Below, in pieces: positions 8,025 to 15,085 of a DNA stretch of 50,001 bases; the stretch's first letter is position 1; each line of letters opens with the position of its first letter. Below the pieces are notes generated by a model. It had not been told where the DNA came from. It worked only from the letters and a program-made list of their open reading frames with translations, and searched no databases. Both the position numbers and the translations under genes were made by a program. The DNA is taken from assembly GCF_015704865.1 (NCBI RefSeq), contig NZ_JADQTO010000047.1, positions 1 through 50,001 of the forward strand. Direction: 5' to 3'. The DNA is from Actinoplanes aureus (GTDB lineage Bacteria > Actinomycetota > Actinomycetes > Mycobacteriales > Micromonosporaceae).

Positions 8025-8228
8025 GCGGTCGAGCAGGTCGAGGCGGAGGTCCGGCTGCGCGGTGGGGCGGGTTCAGACGGAGGTCTGGCCGCGCGGTCGA
8101 GCAGGTCCAGGCGGAGGTTCGGCTGCGCGGTGGGGCGGGTTCAGACGGCAGGCGAGCCGCGCGGTCGGGCAGATTCGGGCGGAGGTCTGGCAGCGTGGCA
8201 GGAGTGGGTCAGGCGGCAGGGGTGGCGG
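8025..8228. repeat. Three tandem 68-bp repeats
   Basis: The block GCGGTCGAGCAGGTC recurs, with small changes, at 8025, 8093 and 8161, a period of exactly 68 bp. The first two units are nearly identical through GCTGCGCGGTGGGGCGGG and TTCAGACGG; the third is diverged and runs into the last 20 bases of the minus-strand gene ending at 8209. The repeat may have grown out of, or into, that gene's 3' end. Confidence 0.8.
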
Positions 8229-8889
8229 TGGCGGCCCACATCGCGGTGAAAGCGGCCGCCTCGCCGGCGAGCCAGCTCTCGATGTCGGCGGGGCGTGCGG
8301 CCGGGTCGATGCGGTGGGTGACGCCGCGGCGCAGGTCGACGAGGGTCGGCTCGGCGTTGGGCAGGATCTGGTCCATGTGGCGGGCCATCAGGTGCAGCAT
8401 CGCGGTCGCTGCCTCGGCGCTCGGCGGCTCCTCGTCGAAGTGCAGCCGGACGGCCTCCCGGCGGCCGTCCTCGTAGCGCAGGCCGAAGTGTGGGTTGATC
8501 TTCACAGCGAGTGGGCCGACCGTGGCGATGGCGTCGCGGGTCTGGGCGAGGCTGACCTGATCCGGGTCGCCGAGCGAGGTCAGGTAGGTGCGGGCTCCGG
8601 CGCTGATCGCCTCGTACAGCGGCTTCCAGCGGTCCTTGACCAGATCGGTCACGCCGGTGAGATAGCTGCCGCCGGTGCGGAACGCGATGTCCGCCTTCAG
8701 CGCCTTCACGAGCTGGCCGTGCGGGTTGAACCCGCTCCGCCGCTCCCGCTGGCGGCGCAGCCCGCCGACGAACGTGGCCTTGGCGGGGCCGGTACGGGAC
8801 ACGTACCGAGTGAAGCCGAGCATCGTCGCATACGGCGGGATCACGGGCACGGGGGTGGTCGAGATCGTGGACATGGTGGACGTGGTCAC
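8209..8889 (-). CDS. Hypothetical protein of unknown family
   Basis: A 226-residue soluble protein that I do not recognise. It has a Ser/Thr/Pro-rich N-terminal 25 residues, a basic segment around RRQRERRSGFNPHG, and a mostly helical, acidic C-terminal half with the block VKINPHFGLRYEDGRREAV. No signal peptide or membrane helix is evident. I place the start at the GTG at 8889 because GAGGAG lies six bases upstream; the frame stays open to 9093 but without a binding site. The third 68-bp repeat unit overlaps its last codons. It is divergent from the esterase gene at 9038, with a 148-bp intergenic region between them. Confidence 0.65.
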   Translation of the reverse strand: MTTSTMSTISTTPVPVIPPYATMLGFTRYVSRTGPAKATFVGGLRRQRERRSGFNPHGQLVKALKADIAFRTGGSYLTGVTDLVKDRWKPLYEAISAGARTYLTSLGDPDQVSLAQTRDAIATVGPLAVKINPHFGLRYEDGRREAVRLHFDEEPPSAEAATAMLHLMARHMDQILPNAEPTLVDLRRGVTHRIDPAARPADIESWLAGEAAAFTAMWAATATPAA

Positions 8890-8956
8890 GTCGGTCTCCT
8901 CACTCGCGCTGCGCGCACTCCAGACGCCTGAAGATCCGCAGCTCAGGGCCCCTCTT

Positions 8957-8986
8957 TCGTACATACATACTAATCGACGGGTACGA
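8957..8986. promoter_or_regulatory. Divergent promoter region with inverted repeat
   Basis: The region between the divergent genes starting at 8889 and 9038 holds an unusually AT-rich stretch (TACATACATACTAATCGA, about 8960-8977) framed by TCGTAC (8957-8962) and GTACGA (8981-8986), a 6-bp inverted repeat with an 18-bp spacer. It could be an operator or contain promoter elements for either gene; this is only suggestive. Confidence 0.3.
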
Positions 8987-9037
8987 CATTCCCAACTGGA
9001 CGACGCCTCCGCCCGCCCGATGCCGGAGACTGTCGAG

Positions 9038-9787
9038 ATGGCCTTGATCCGCTGCGACTTCGACTCCGAGGCGCTGGAGATGAGCACCTCCATGACGGTG
9101 CTGCTACCCGGCGGCGACCGTGACGACAGACCGCCGCCGCTGCTCTACCTGCTGCACGGCCTCACCGACGACCACACCGCGTGGACCCGGTTCAGCTCGG
9201 TGGAGCGCTATGCCGAGGAGCGGGGCCTGGCCGTGGTCATGCCCCAGGTGCATCGCAGCTTCTACGCCAACGAATCGTCCGGGATGCGGTTCTGGGACTT
9301 CCTCTCGGCGGAGCTGCCCGAGGTGGTCAGCCGGTTCTTCCGGGTGTCCACCCGGCGCGAGGACACCTTCGTGGCCGGGCTGTCGATGGGTGGCTACGGC
9401 GCGATCAAGTGGGCGCTGCGGGAGCCGGAGCGGTTCGCCGCCGCCGCGACGCTGTCCGGAGCGCTCGATCTCGCGTACATCCAGGAACATGACCTGCGCC
9501 CGCACATGCGTGCCCTGGTCGCCCGGGTCTTCGCCGACCGGCACGTCGCCGGCGGCGACGAGGATCTGATGCATCTGGTCCGCGTCGCGGACCGCGCGGC
9601 GCTGCCGCGGCTGATGCTGCGCTGCGGCAGCGAGGATCACCTGGTGGCGCAGAACCGGCGCTTCGTGCAGGCCTGCGCGCGGGCCGGGGTCGAGCTGGAC
9701 GCGGGCTTCGGGCCGGGCGGGCACACCTGGGAGTACTGGGACCAGCAGCTCCCGGCCGTTCTCGACTGGCTGCCGATCAAGCGCTGA
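9038..9787 (+). CDS. Esterase D / tributyrin-esterase-like alpha/beta hydrolase
   Basis: A 249-residue serine hydrolase of the putative esterase family (S-formylglutathione hydrolase and EstA-like enzymes). The nucleophile elbow is GLSMGGYG (Ser about 116), the oxyanion region is LLYLLHGLTDDHTAW, and the C-terminal GGHTWEYW supplies the catalytic His (about 229). The acid is probably the Asp in GSEDHL. The N-terminal pattern with ALEMSTSMTVLLP resembles bacterial EstA tributyrin esterases rather than true formylglutathione hydrolases. No signal peptide is seen. I chose the ATG at 9038, with GGAG nine bases upstream; the ATG at 9020 has no such site. Confidence 0.85.
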   Translation: MALIRCDFDSEALEMSTSMTVLLPGGDRDDRPPPLLYLLHGLTDDHTAWTRFSSVERYAEERGLAVVMPQVHRSFYANESSGMRFWDFLSAELPEVVSRFFRVSTRREDTFVAGLSMGGYGAIKWALREPERFAAAATLSGALDLAYIQEHDLRPHMRALVARVFADRHVAGGDEDLMHLVRVADRAALPRLMLRCGSEDHLVAQNRRFVQACARAGVELDAGFGPGGHTWEYWDQQLPAVLDWLPIKR

Positions 9788-9791
9788 GAAA

Positions 9792-9818
9792 AGCCGGCCG
9801 CGTACGACGCGGCCGGCT
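9792..9818. terminator. Bidirectional terminator between convergent genes
   Basis: AGCCGGCCGCG (9792-9802) pairs perfectly with CGCGGCCGGCT (9808-9818) around a five-base loop. It lies 4 bp after the esterase stop and 18 bp before the stop of the convergent PAC2 gene, so it can end both transcripts. Confidence 0.8.
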
Positions 9819-9836
9819 GTCCTCAAGAATCGACGA

Positions 9837-10739
9837 CTACTCGTCCCGGCTCTGCTCGGCGAGGAAGCGTTCCAGCTCCGCCCCGAGCTCCTCGGCGGTC
9901 GGCAGCGCGGCGTCCGAGTCCGCCAGCAGGTTGCCCTGCCGGCCGCGGAGGAACGCGTCGTACTGCGCTTCGAGGGAGGTGACCAGCCGGCCGGCCTGCT
10001 CGTCGTCGGCGATCTGCTTGTCGACCTCCTCGCGGACCAGCGCGGCGGCCTCGCGCAGCCCGCCGGTCGGCAGGGCCAGGCCGGTGCTGGCGGAGACCGA
10101 GTCGAGCAGCAGTTCGGCGGCGGCCGGGTAGCCGGTCTGGGCGAGGTAGTGCGGAACATGGGCCGCGTACCCGAGGGCGTCGTGGCCGGACTGCCCGAGG
10201 CGGAGCTCGAGGAGGTTGCCGACGCTGGCCGGCACCTGCACTCGCTGTAGCCAGGACTCGTGGTCGCCGAGCAGGCGCTTGTCGGTGGCGTGTGCGGTGA
10301 CGCCGACCGGCCGGGTGTGCGGCACGGCCATCGGGATGGCGTTGAGGCCGACGGTGACCCGTACGCCGAGCTGCTCGATCAGCGCGGTCACCGCGGCGAT
10401 GAACCGCTCCCACTGCAGGTCCGGCTCCGGGCCGGCGAGCAGCAGGAACTGGTTGCCGAGCTGGTCGCGAACTAGGTGCAGGGCGAGCCGCGGGTCCTCG
10501 TAACTCTCGAAGTGATCGGCCACGAAGATCATCGGAGGGCGACGGGACCGGTAGTCCAGGAGCTGATCGAGGTCGAAGGTGGCGATGACCTCACTATCCA
10601 GGTGCTCCAGCAGGTGTTCCCTGGCGAGCTGGATCGCGCTGCCCGCGTCGACGAAACCGGTGAGCGCCTGAATGAGCACCGGGCCGTCCAGGACCGGCAG
10701 GTCACCGGCCACCTCGTAGAGCCCGTGTGGATCGAGCAC
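9837..10739 (-). CDS. PAC2-family (proteasome assembly chaperone-like) protein
   Basis: A 300-residue protein of the PAC2 family, common in actinobacteria that have a 20S proteasome. Typical segments are the N-terminal PVLIQALTGFVDAGSA, the DYRSRRP motif, the loop LLLAGPEPDLQWERF, and GLNAIPMAVPHTRPVG. The family is named after a eukaryotic proteasome assembly chaperone, but the role of the bacterial proteins is not firmly known. The C-terminal tail is acidic (AEELGAELERFLAEQ). GTG start at 10739, preceded by AAGGAGG. It stands alone, divergent from the EcsC-like gene. Confidence 0.9.
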   Translation of the reverse strand: MLDPHGLYEVAGDLPVLDGPVLIQALTGFVDAGSAIQLAREHLLEHLDSEVIATFDLDQLLDYRSRRPPMIFVADHFESYEDPRLALHLVRDQLGNQFLLLAGPEPDLQWERFIAAVTALIEQLGVRVTVGLNAIPMAVPHTRPVGVTAHATDKRLLGDHESWLQRVQVPASVGNLLELRLGQSGHDALGYAAHVPHYLAQTGYPAAAELLLDSVSASTGLALPTGGLREAAALVREEVDKQIADDEQAGRLVTSLEAQYDAFLRGRQGNLLADSDAALPTAEELGAELERFLAEQSRDE

Positions 10740-10818
10740 GCTGCGGACCTCCTTGAGAACGAGCGGGTTTTAATGCCAACAGTCAAACAGCGACGTTCAT
10801 TCCATCACCCGCGATGAT

Positions 10819-10828
10819 CACGTACGTG
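10819..10828. promoter_or_regulatory. 10-bp palindrome in divergent promoter region
   Basis: CACGTACGTG is a perfect 10-bp palindrome between the divergent PAC2 (start 10739) and EcsC-like (start 10888) genes. It could be a regulator site. Such a short palindrome may also occur by chance in GC-rich DNA. Confidence 0.25.
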
Positions 10829-10887
10829 CGCCCACCCGTCACAATGAGGTGCAGATCGACGTCTTCGGCCCCCCTTCGGAGTGATCT

Positions 10888-11556
10888 GTGACTCAAGACA
10901 TCGCCACCCCCACCGAGACCACCGCCCCTCCCGGGAACCTCTGGTCCCGGATGAAGGCAGACCCGCAGTACGCCCCCGAACACCTGGCCCTGGAAGCGGT
11001 CCGACGACTCGGCCCGGAGGCCCGCCGCTGGGCCGAGCAGAAGCGCGCAGAGCGGCCCGACCTGGGCCCCGACGAGCTGGCCGCCCTCGCGGCCCGGCAC
11101 TTCACCACGCTGGCCAGGGTCTCCGGTGCGGTCTCCGGTGCCGCCGGGCTGCCCGGTGCGGTGCTCGACGTCGGCGTCCTGGCCTGGACCCAGGCCCGGA
11201 TGGTGCTGCACATCGCCGCGGCGTTCGGCGCCGATCCGACCGCGCAGGAGCGGGCTACCGAGTTGCTCGTGCTGCAGCGCGTGCACAAGTTCGGCGAGAC
11301 CGCGCGCATCGCGCTCGGAGTCGCGGCCGGGCGGGAACGGGCGAGCCGGCTCTTCACCGGCGCCTCCGGGCGGCCGCTCACCCGGGTGATGATGACCATG
11401 GGTGTGCGGCTCGCGCAGATGGCCGGGATCCGCGCGGCGCGCAAGGTGTTCGCCAAGATGATCCCGGGCGCCGGCATGATCCTCGGCACCTGGGTCAACT
11501 CGGCGGCCACCAAGGATCTGGCCCGGCGCGCCGCGATCCACTACCGGAACGACTAA
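10888..11556 (+). CDS. EcsC-family-like protein
   Basis: A 222-residue protein that resembles the EcsC family. After a Pro/Thr-rich start, the central part reads AVSGAAGLPGAVLDVGVLAW and continues with long helices containing LVLQRVHKFGETARIALG, which matches the Gly-rich amphipathic helix followed by helical bundle seen in EcsC proteins. The C-terminal KMIPGAGMILGTWVNS is another Gly-rich amphipathic segment that may touch membranes. EcsC proteins have no settled biochemical role. GTG start at 10888 with GGAG six bases upstream. A lipoprotein gene follows 31 bp later. Confidence 0.7.
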   Translation: MTQDIATPTETTAPPGNLWSRMKADPQYAPEHLALEAVRRLGPEARRWAEQKRAERPDLGPDELAALAARHFTTLARVSGAVSGAAGLPGAVLDVGVLAWTQARMVLHIAAAFGADPTAQERATELLVLQRVHKFGETARIALGVAAGRERASRLFTGASGRPLTRVMMTMGVRLAQMAGIRAARKVFAKMIPGAGMILGTWVNSAATKDLARRAAIHYRND

Positions 11557-11587
11557 GCATCGCGGGCGGCGGCCCGATCTCCCTGAC

Positions 11588-12178
11588 GTGCTGGGATATC
11601 GCAAGAGGTCGGCCGTCGCCCTGTCCGCCATCGTGGTGCCGCTCCTGCTCGCGGGCTGCGGCTCCGCGGCGAAGCCGGTCGAGGAGGAAGCGACCGGCGG
11701 AGCGGAGTGGATGCTCGTGGAGGAGGGCAGGGCCACTCCGTCACCCACGGTCAAGCCCGGCAAGCCCTGGCCGACCCCGTCCGAGACGCTGCCCACACTC
11801 CCGGCCGCGAGCAACCCGCCGGCCGCCACGCCGAGCTCGACCTGCACGCCCCGGCCGCGGGTCGGTGACGGCATCAACGCTCTGGGCGTCGTGCCGGGCA
11901 GCACCAGCGCCCAGGTGACCTGGTATCACCCGGGTGGCGGCAACATCGTCGACTACCGGGTGACTGCGATCAGCCAGGATCTCCAGGTCGGCACGCAGCG
12001 CGAGGTCGGCTGGACCAAGGCCGTGCCGGTGAAGTGCGGGGACATGACCACCACGGTCACCGGGCTGGAGCCGGGTACGCCGTACGTCTTCTCGCTCGAC
12101 GTCGTGATGACCCAGACCGGACTGGAGGGCGTCACCACGAGCACCGTGGCGCGTTCGCAGGTGGTGAGCACCACCTGA
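11588..12178 (+). CDS. Lipoprotein with fibronectin type III domain
   Basis: A 196-residue lipoprotein. The signal peptide is followed by the lipobox LLAGC, with Cys about 24 as the lipidated residue. A Pro/Thr/Ser-rich linker (about 45-90) leads to one fibronectin type III-like domain (about 95-196) with the typical strands AQVTWYHPGGGNIVDYRV and TTVTGLEPGTPYVFSL. Two Cys, one at the domain start and one in PVKCGDMT, could pair. It would be anchored on the outside of the membrane and bind an unknown partner. GTG start at 11588. It follows the EcsC-like gene closely and precedes the antiporter by 33 bp. Confidence 0.85.
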   Translation: MLGYRKRSAVALSAIVVPLLLAGCGSAAKPVEEEATGGAEWMLVEEGRATPSPTVKPGKPWPTPSETLPTLPAASNPPAATPSSTCTPRPRVGDGINALGVVPGSTSAQVTWYHPGGGNIVDYRVTAISQDLQVGTQREVGWTKAVPVKCGDMTTTVTGLEPGTPYVFSLDVVMTQTGLEGVTTSTVARSQVVSTT

Positions 12179-12211
12179 GCCGCCGGTCGGGGAGTCTCTA
12201 AGCTTCCCGGC

Positions 12212-13786
12212 ATGGAAGGCATCATCGACACCGTCGTACTCGTGGCGATCTCGGTCGTGGGCGCGGCACTGGCCCGCCGGCTGGGATTCGTGGCACCGCT
12301 GGTGCTGCTGATCGCCGGGCTCGGCCTGTCGTACGTGCCGGGCTTCCCGGAAGCGCACCTCGAGCCGGAGCTCGTGCTGATCGGGATCCTGCCGCCGCTG
12401 CTCTACGTGGCCGCGTTGCAGACCTCGGTGCCCGCGTTCCGGCTCGCTCTGCGGCCCATCCTGCTGCTCGCGGTGGGGCTGGTGGTGCTGACCGCGTTCG
12501 TGATCGGCTACCTCGTACACATGATGTTGCCCGCGGTCCCGCTTGCCGCGTGCGTCGCGCTGGGTGCCATCGTCGCGCCGCCGGACGCGGTCTCCGCGAC
12601 CGCGATCGCGCGCCGGGTCGGGCTGCCGCGCCGGGTGGTCACCATCCTGGAGGGCGAGAGCCTGCTCAACGACGCGACCGCGCTGGTCATGGTGCGGGTC
12701 GCGGCGGGCGCGCTGGCCGGCGCCGCGGTCGGGTTCGCCGAGATCGCCGGCGAGGTGGCGCTCAAGGCCGGTGGCGGCCTGGCGATCGGTTTCGGCTTCG
12801 CGGTCGCCGCCGCCTGGCTGCACCGCAAGATCGAGGACCCGCTGCTGGACGACGCGGTGGCGCTGCTGACCCCGTTCATCGTCGTGATCGTCGCCGAGAA
12901 GCTGCACACCTCCAGCGTGGTGGCCGTGGTCATCGCCGGCCTGTATCTGGGACACCGGATCCCGTACCTGCTCTCCGCCTCCTCGCGGCTGCAGATGGAC
13001 GCGGTCTGGCGGCTGGTCAACTTCCTGCTGGAAGGCGTGGTCTTCCTCCTGGTCGGCCTCCAGTTGCGCTCCGTGGTGAACAGCATCGAGACCGACATGA
13101 CCACGACCCTGCAGGTCACCGCGGTGGTCTTCGGTGCGCTGGTGCTGATCCGGTTCCTCTGGATGTACCCGGCCACCTATCTCGCCCGGCTCATCCCACG
13201 GGTCCGCAACCGCGAGGCCCGGCCACCGGCGACCGTGCCGACCGTCATCGCCTGGGCCGGGATGCGCGGCGTGGTGACCCTGGCCGCGGCACAGACCCTG
13301 CCGATCCCCGGAACCGAGGACGTGCCGGAATACCCGCGCGAGCTGTTCGTCTTCGTCGCGTTCGCGGTCATCGTGCTCACCCTGCTGATCCAGGGCACGA
13401 CTCTGCCCTGGCTGGCGAGGCGCCTCCGGGTAAGCGAGGACAGCAGCGCCCAGGACGCCCTCGCCGAGGCGGGTGTGCAGCATTCGGCGAGCCGGGCTGC
13501 CCTGGAAGCGCTGGAGGAGCACGCCGACGGCGCGCCGAAATCGGTCGTGGAGCGGCTCCGCGGGCTGGTCGAGAGCCGGTCCAACAACGCCTGGGAGCGG
13601 CTCGGCAGTCAGGAGCGGGAAACCCCCTCGGCGGCGTACGGTCGATTGCGGCGCGAGATGATCAAAGCCGAGCGGCACGTCTTCAAGATCGCCCGGAACG
13701 AGGGGCGGATCCCCGAGGAGGTGCTGGTCCGCGCCCAGCGCGAGCTCGACCTGGAAGAGTCCCAGCTGCAACGGAGTGACGATTGA
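12212..13786 (+). CDS. CPA1-family Na+/H+ antiporter (NhaP-type)
   Basis: A 524-residue cation/proton antiporter. It has about twelve membrane helices (residues 1-410) with CPA1 motifs: GILPPLLYVAAL in helix 3, VAPPDAVSATAIARR in the ion-binding unwound helix, and EGESLLNDATALV. The Asp residues in these motifs are the expected ion ligands. The last 115 residues form a hydrophilic, charged and mostly helical cytoplasmic tail. The stop overlaps by 4 bp the TTG start of a UBP-type zinc-finger gene, so the two proteins are probably made together and may act as one unit. Confidence 0.93.
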   Translation: MEGIIDTVVLVAISVVGAALARRLGFVAPLVLLIAGLGLSYVPGFPEAHLEPELVLIGILPPLLYVAALQTSVPAFRLALRPILLLAVGLVVLTAFVIGYLVHMMLPAVPLAACVALGAIVAPPDAVSATAIARRVGLPRRVVTILEGESLLNDATALVMVRVAAGALAGAAVGFAEIAGEVALKAGGGLAIGFGFAVAAAWLHRKIEDPLLDDAVALLTPFIVVIVAEKLHTSSVVAVVIAGLYLGHRIPYLLSASSRLQMDAVWRLVNFLLEGVVFLLVGLQLRSVVNSIETDMTTTLQVTAVVFGALVLIRFLWMYPATYLARLIPRVRNREARPPATVPTVIAWAGMRGVVTLAAAQTLPIPGTEDVPEYPRELFVFVAFAVIVLTLLIQGTTLPWLARRLRVSEDSSAQDALAEAGVQHSASRAALEALEEHADGAPKSVVERLRGLVESRSNNAWERLGSQERETPSAAYGRLRREMIKAERHVFKIARNEGRIPEEVLVRAQRELDLEESQLQRSDD

Positions 13787-14046
13787 CCTGCCAGCATCTC
13801 AAGGAAGCGACCGACACCGCGCCGCTGAGCGCATACCCGGACGGCTGCCCGCAGTGCGTGGCCGAGGGCTTCCACAACTGGGTGCACCTGCGCCTCTGCC
13901 TCGGCTGCGGGCTGGTCGCCTGCTGCGACTCGTCGCCGCGCCGGCACATGTCCGCACACCACGCCGCCGAGGGGCATCCGGTGATGCGCTCCTTCGAACC
14001 GGGGGAGAACTGGCGCTGGTGCTTCGACGACGAACTGCTCGGCTGA
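13783..14046 (+). CDS. UBP-type zinc-finger protein
   Basis: An 87-residue protein that is almost entirely one zf-UBP domain. The ligands are visible in CQHL, CPQC, LRLCLGCGLVACC, and the His residues of RRHMSAHHAAEGHPV, which bind structural zinc. In eukaryotes this fold binds the free C-terminus of ubiquitin; in bacteria its ligand is not established. The start is a TTG at 13783 overlapping the antiporter stop, so expression probably depends on coupled translation. The pairing suggests that it regulates the antiporter, which is an inference. Confidence 0.88.
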   Translation: MTCQHLKEATDTAPLSAYPDGCPQCVAEGFHNWVHLRLCLGCGLVACCDSSPRRHMSAHHAAEGHPVMRSFEPGENWRWCFDDELLG

Positions 14047-14047
14047 G

Positions 14048-14938
14048 ATGCGCGTCCTCGTGGTCGGGGCCGGCGCGACCGGCGGGTACTTCGGCGGGCG
14101 GCTGCTGGAGGCCGGCCGGGACGTGACGTTCCTGGTCCGGCCGGGCCGGGCGGCCCGGCTGGCCGAGCGCGGGCTGCGGATCAAGGGGCAGGCCGTGCTG
14201 CACCCGCGGACCGCGGTGAGCGGCACCTACGACCTGGTCCTGCTGGCGGTGAAGAGCTATCACCTGGAGGCGGCGATGGCCGATCTCGCACCGGCGGTCG
14301 GCCCGCGTACCGTGATCATCCCGCTGCTCAACGGCATGCGGCACGTCGATGCGATGGTCGGGGCGTTCGGCGCGGAACGGGCCTGGGGCGGCGTCTGCAT
14401 GATCCATGCGACGTTGGACGCCGACGGCGACGTCGTACAGATGACCGGGCTGCACCGGATCGCCTACGGGCCGCTCGACGGCGGTCCGGACGACCGTCTC
14501 GAGGAGGTGACCGCGACGCTGACCGGCGCGGGCTTCGACGCGCGGCCGTCGACGGCGATCGTGCAGGAGATGTGGGAGAAATGGGTGCTGCTGGCCACCC
14601 TCGGCGCGGCGACCACGCTGCTGCGGGCCTCGGTGGGCGCGATAAACGCGGCGCCCGGCGGCGCGGCCTTCGGCCAGGCGCTCGCCGCCGAAGCGGTCGC
14701 GGTGGCCACCGCGGCCGGTCACCCGCCGCGCGCCAAAGCGCTGGCCATGCTCGAAGGCGCGATCTCCACGACCGAGCCGACGACCTCCTCGATGTACCGT
14801 GACCTCACCCAGGGCCTCCCGGTCGAGGCGGACGCGATCGTCGGCGACCTGGTCGCCGAGGCGGCCCGGCACGGCGTTGCGGTGCCGCTGCTGTCCGCGG
14901 CCTACACCGGGCTCGCCATCTACAGCGCGGCACGCTAG
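14048..14938 (+). CDS. 2-dehydropantoate 2-reductase (ApbA/PanE) family
   Basis: A 296-residue NADPH-dependent reductase of the ApbA/PanE family. The N-terminal Rossmann motif is VVGAGATGGYFGG. The family motifs LLAVKSYH and PLLNGMRHVD, and the substrate-binding Lys in MWEKWVLLATL, are present, and the C-terminal helical domain contains TSSMYRDL. Ketopantoate reduction serves coenzyme A synthesis, but many actinobacteria have several homologues that act on other 2-oxo acids, and no pantothenate genes are nearby. ATG start at 14048, one base after the zinc-finger gene's stop, so it probably shares that transcript. Confidence 0.85.
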   Translation: MRVLVVGAGATGGYFGGRLLEAGRDVTFLVRPGRAARLAERGLRIKGQAVLHPRTAVSGTYDLVLLAVKSYHLEAAMADLAPAVGPRTVIIPLLNGMRHVDAMVGAFGAERAWGGVCMIHATLDADGDVVQMTGLHRIAYGPLDGGPDDRLEEVTATLTGAGFDARPSTAIVQEMWEKWVLLATLGAATTLLRASVGAINAAPGGAAFGQALAAEAVAVATAAGHPPRAKALAMLEGAISTTEPTTSSMYRDLTQGLPVEADAIVGDLVAEAARHGVAVPLLSAAYTGLAIYSAAR

Positions 14939-14942
14939 TCAG

Positions 14943-15070
14943 GCTTTTCCGGGGTACGCGTATCCGCCGTCCCGCCGAATTCGCACCTCCCGCCCTGCCG
15001 CGCGATCCGCCTGCCCGGTGACGGCCCCAGCGCGCCCGCCGGGACCATGCAGGTGGTCGCGCTCACCCCG
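14943..15070 (+). repeat. Dispersed intergenic repeat, copy A
   Basis: This segment between the convergent genes ending at 14938 and 15086 resembles 49859-49983. Shared blocks in the same order include GGGGTACGCGT, CCTCCCGCCCTGCC, CGCGATC, GCCCCAGCGCGCCCGCCGGG, CCATGCAGG and CGCTCACCCCG. Both copies follow the stop codon of a plus-strand gene. It carries no gene and looks like a family of intergenic elements. Confidence 0.75.
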
Positions 15071-15085
15071 CGGCGCCGGTTTCGG

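Noticed and set aside
7861..8931. A 356-codon plus-strand frame across the 68-bp repeats
   Set aside because: It reads antisense through the unknown gene at 8209-8889 and its product is almost only Arg, Gly, Ala and Gln, with no domain.
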